Origin: Flavobacteriales bacterium
GTDB lineage: Bacteria > Bacteroidota > Bacteroidia > Flavobacteriales > Schleiferiaceae
Reading direction: 5' to 3'
Length of the DNA stretch: 48,855 nucleotides
NCBI GenBank assembly: GCA_002737315.1
Contig: NSIH01000008.1
Location: 1-48,855 of the forward strand
The position numbers were made by a program, and so were the translations under genes. Within the stretch, counting starts at the first letter, position 1. Each line of letters opens with the position of its first letter. Shown here piece by piece: positions 46,955-48,855 of this stretch. The notes below the pieces were generated by a model. That model had not been told where the DNA came from. It saw only the letters and a list, made by a program, of their open reading frames with translations, and searched no databases.

Positions 46955-47842
46955 ATGAAGCACCTTAGCGTACTCGGCGCCGGCGCGATGGGCAATGGAA
47001 TTGCCCACGTCTTTGCCACCAGCGGATGGAATGTCTCGCTTTTTGATATTAGCAGCGATGCCCTAGAGCGCGCAAAACTGACCATTGCTAAGAATTTAGA
47101 GCGTCAAGTAGCAAAGTCCTTGCTCTCGGCAGAGGATGCCAAGGCAGCCATCGAGCGGATTAGCCTTACCGACAATCTTGCATTAGCGGTCCAGAATGCC
47201 TCGCTGGTCATTGAGGCCGCAACGGAGAACATTGACATCAAACTCAAACTTTTTGCCCAACTCGACGAGCTCTGTGATCCTTCGACCATCCTTGCGTCCA
47301 ACACGTCTTCTATTGCTATAGGTAGAATTGCTGCAGCCACTAAGCGTCCGGACCGAGTCATTGGCATGCACTTTATGAATCCTGTTCCGGTTATGAAGCT
47401 GGTCGAAGTGATTCGTGGCTACAAAACCTCGGACGCCACTGCGGCTGCGGTGGTGGCAATTAGCAAGGAGCTCGGCAAAACTCCGGTGGAGTGCCAGGAC
47501 TTCCCTGGTTTTGTAGCCAATCGAATTTTAATACCCATGATTAATGAAGCCATAGAAGCGCTTCAAACGGGTGTCGGAAGTGTAGAAGCGATCGACTCGA
47601 TTATGAAGCTCGGCATGGCCCACCCTATGGGGCCGCTCCAGCTTGCGGACTTTATTGGGCTTGACGTATGCCTTAGCATCCTAAAGGTGCTCCAGGAAGG
47701 CCTTGGCCAGCCCAAGTATGCACCCAATCCACTCCTTGTTGCCATGGTGACCGCCGGAGACCTCGGCGTAAAGTCGGGGCGCGGATTCTACGACTATGCC
47801 AACGGAACCAAAGACGCTCCTGTTGCGCCCAATTTTCAATAA
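46955..47842 (+). CDS. 3-hydroxybutyryl-CoA / 3-hydroxyacyl-CoA dehydrogenase
   Basis: A 295-residue NAD(P)-dependent dehydrogenase interconverting 3-hydroxyacyl-CoA and 3-oxoacyl-CoA. N-terminal Rossmann fold VLGAGAMGNGIAHVFATSGW at residue 6, catalytic region VIGMHFMNPVPVMKLVEVI with the His near residue 139, and PGFVANRILIPMINEA near residue 186, then the C-terminal dimerisation domain ending FYDYANG. Single-domain form of the size of 3-hydroxybutyryl-CoA dehydrogenase, with no fused hydratase. HMG-CoA lyase lies nearby, but these are separate units. A terminator follows. Confidence 0.92.
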   Translation: MKHLSVLGAGAMGNGIAHVFATSGWNVSLFDISSDALERAKLTIAKNLERQVAKSLLSAEDAKAAIERISLTDNLALAVQNASLVIEAATENIDIKLKLFAQLDELCDPSTILASNTSSIAIGRIAAATKRPDRVIGMHFMNPVPVMKLVEVIRGYKTSDATAAAVVAISKELGKTPVECQDFPGFVANRILIPMINEAIEALQTGVGSVEAIDSIMKLGMAHPMGPLQLADFIGLDVCLSILKVLQEGLGQPKYAPNPLLVAMVTAGDLGVKSGRGFYDYANGTKDAPVAPNFQ

Positions 47843-47919
47843 GTCCAAGCTCCTAGGGATTGCCTAGGGCAAGCCAAAAGGCGGCGGGGCGGTAAAGTCA
47901 TAACTAATAGCTAGACAAG

Positions 47920-47951
47920 TCCCGCATCGGAGCGCAGATTCGGGATTTTTT
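47920..47951 (+). terminator. Rho-independent terminator after the dehydrogenase gene
   Basis: TCCCGCATC and GATTCGGGA form a stem (one mismatch) with an 8-nt loop, followed by a run of T (TTTTTT). It lies between two convergent genes, touching the argS stop. Confidence 0.75.
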
Positions 47952-48855
47952 ACATTCGCTCTGGCGCCTCGATTCCTAGGAGTTCCAGCGCCCTCTTTAG
48001 GGAAGAGGCCGTTGCTCGACTAAGATCGATTCGGAATGCGATCAAGGCCTCCGATTCCGCATTGAGTATGGAATTGCTCTGATAAAATGCATTAAAGGCC
48101 TTAGCTAGGTCGTAGGCGAACTGGGCAACGACGGCCGGACTAAAGGTTCGCGCCGCCTGCTCTACAACCTCCGGAAAACGGTAAATAGTCTGAATCAACT
48201 CTTTACTGCGCTCGTCGAGGCAGACGTCGGCCCAAGACCATGCGCGCGAAAGACCCTCGGACTTGCGCAGGATGGACCGGACTCGAGCGTGGCTGTATTG
48301 AATGAATGGCCCCGTATTGCCATTGAAATCAATGGACTCCTCGGGGTTAAAGACCATGCGTTTGCGAGGGTCCACCTTAAGAATGTAGTACTTCAATGCT
48401 CCATGGCCTAGAACCTGGTAAAGCTTTGCTTTTTCGGGCTCGCTAAGACCCTCTGATTTACCGAGTTCCTCGCTCAATGATCGCGCCGTGCCTTCCATCT
48501 CGTCCAGCAAATCGTCGGCATCAACCACCGTACCCTCCCGGGACTTCATGCGGCCGTTGGGCAAATCAACCATGCCATAGCTTAAGTGGTAGAGGTCGTC
48601 CGCCCATGGGTAGCCTAGTTTTTTAAGAATAAGAAACAAAACCCTAAAGTGGTAGTCTTGCTCATTGCCTACCACATAGGTGAGGCGATTGATGGAGAAA
48701 TCCTTAAAACGCTGAATGGCGGTTCCAATATCTTGGGTCATGTACACCGAAGTCCCGTCGCTGCGAAGCACAAGCTTTTCGTCCAGCCCGTCCTCCCTTA
48801 AATCGATCCAAACGGAACCGTCGTCCCGACGGTAAAAAACTCCGCGCTGAATACC
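47950..48855 (-). CDS. argS: Arginyl-tRNA synthetase, C-terminal part (cut by window edge)
   Basis: The visible 301 codons (about half of ArgS) are in frame to the window edge, so the N-terminal half lies beyond 48855. Seen: KLVLRSDGTSVYMTQDIGTA and FYRRDDGSVWIDL near the visible start, the class I catalytic-domain section GMVDLPNGRMKSREG near residue 95 (KMSK-like replaced by KSR, as is known for ArgS), and the C-terminal anticodon-binding domain with FNGNTGPFIQYSHARVRSIL and ASSLKRALELLGIEAPERM at the end. It charges tRNA-Arg. The track ORF stops at the first Met (48771) only because it needs one. Confidence 0.95.
   Translation of the reverse strand, partial: GIQRGVFYRRDDGSVWIDLREDGLDEKLVLRSDGTSVYMTQDIGTAIQRFKDFSINRLTYVVGNEQDYHFRVLFLILKKLGYPWADDLYHLSYGMVDLPNGRMKSREGTVVDADDLLDEMEGTARSLSEELGKSEGLSEPEKAKLYQVLGHGALKYYILKVDPRKRMVFNPEESIDFNGNTGPFIQYSHARVRSILRKSEGLSRAWSWADVCLDERSKELIQTIYRFPEVVEQAARTFSPAVVAQFAYDLAKAFNAFYQSNSILNAESEALIAFRIDLSRATASSLKRALELLGIEAPERM

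Noticed and set aside
1-48855. CRISPR arrays, insertion sequences, prophage genes or toxin-antitoxin pairs
   Set aside because: No repeat-spacer pattern, transposase, integrase or phage structural gene was seen. The XRE gene at 27167 has no toxin partner.
1-48855. A conserved -33 (TTTG) element paired with each -7 box
   Set aside because: TTG occurs at a suitable distance at tRNA-Met, ssb and XRE, but not at most others, so I do not annotate -33 elements.

Overview
This is a gene-dense stretch (about 50% GC by eye) of a Bacteroidota chromosome, most likely from a compact flavobacterial or cryomorpha-like lineage. I infer this from several things seen here: Bacteroidota-type -7 promoter elements (TAnnTTTG), a START_2 protein, a DUF2452 protein, a TIGR02757 protein, an OstA-like protein, a BtuG-type surface propeller beside a TonB receptor, and very few Shine-Dalgarno sequences. 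The exact genus is not determined. There are 50 protein genes (argS is cut by the right edge) and one tRNA. No insertion sequence, prophage, CRISPR array or rRNA is visible. No gene-free stretch exceeds about 255 bases. The longest gaps are 81-333 (tRNA promoter only), 41331-41543 (cobalamin riboswitch), 24624-24814 (AT-rich ssb promoter region) and 16871-17005 (AT-rich, nothing recognised).

Layout. 1-6.1 kb: tRNA-Met; START_2/PAP2/fabG overlapping run; sucD with a class IV aminotransferase; yqgE and pdxH divergent; a Gfo/Idh/MocA dehydrogenase ending at a bidirectional terminator shared with HU. 6.1-16.9 kb: HU, fmt, recQ, a NadR-kinase-like ATPase, DUF493, clpC, gyrA and a secreted TPR protein. 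17-22.9 kb: an SOS-type mutagenesis cassette on the minus strand, in transcription order LexA-like S24 repressor, DinB, SRAP/YedK, ImuC-like DnaE polymerase, with a candidate TTAG..CTAA operator array before the repressor. 23-32.3 kb: HI0933-type flavoprotein, a small zinc-ribbon protein, a short SSB, an M14 peptidase, a PhoD-like phosphatase, a group of little-known genes (XRE, SRPBCC, DUF2452, esterase), pnuC and sucC, then lolD with TIGR02757. 32.3-38.4 kb: OmpA-family protein, fur, purA, OstA-like, MazG-like, a 62-residue membrane protein and DUF6580. 38.4-41.5 kb: a vitamin B12 uptake unit (cobalamin riboswitch, BtuB-like receptor, BtuG-like lipoprotein). 41.5-48.9 kb: HMG-CoA lyase and pyrD, smpB, pcm, a lipoprotein, a polyprenyl-phosphate sugar transferase, 3-hydroxyacyl-CoA dehydrogenase and the 3' part of argS.

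The most striking signal runs across the whole window. Most transcription units carry a TAnnTTTG-like -7 element, and in about sixteen of them the last base of that element lies only 4-8 nt before the start codon. That geometry puts the transcription start at or beside the first base of the start codon, so leaderless mRNA looks like the default here. In places the element even uses the stop codon of the previous gene. Several divergent gene pairs are separated by only 21-40 bp, so two promoters are packed back to back. The boxes were also used to choose several starts, including GTG starts for pcm and the M14 gene.
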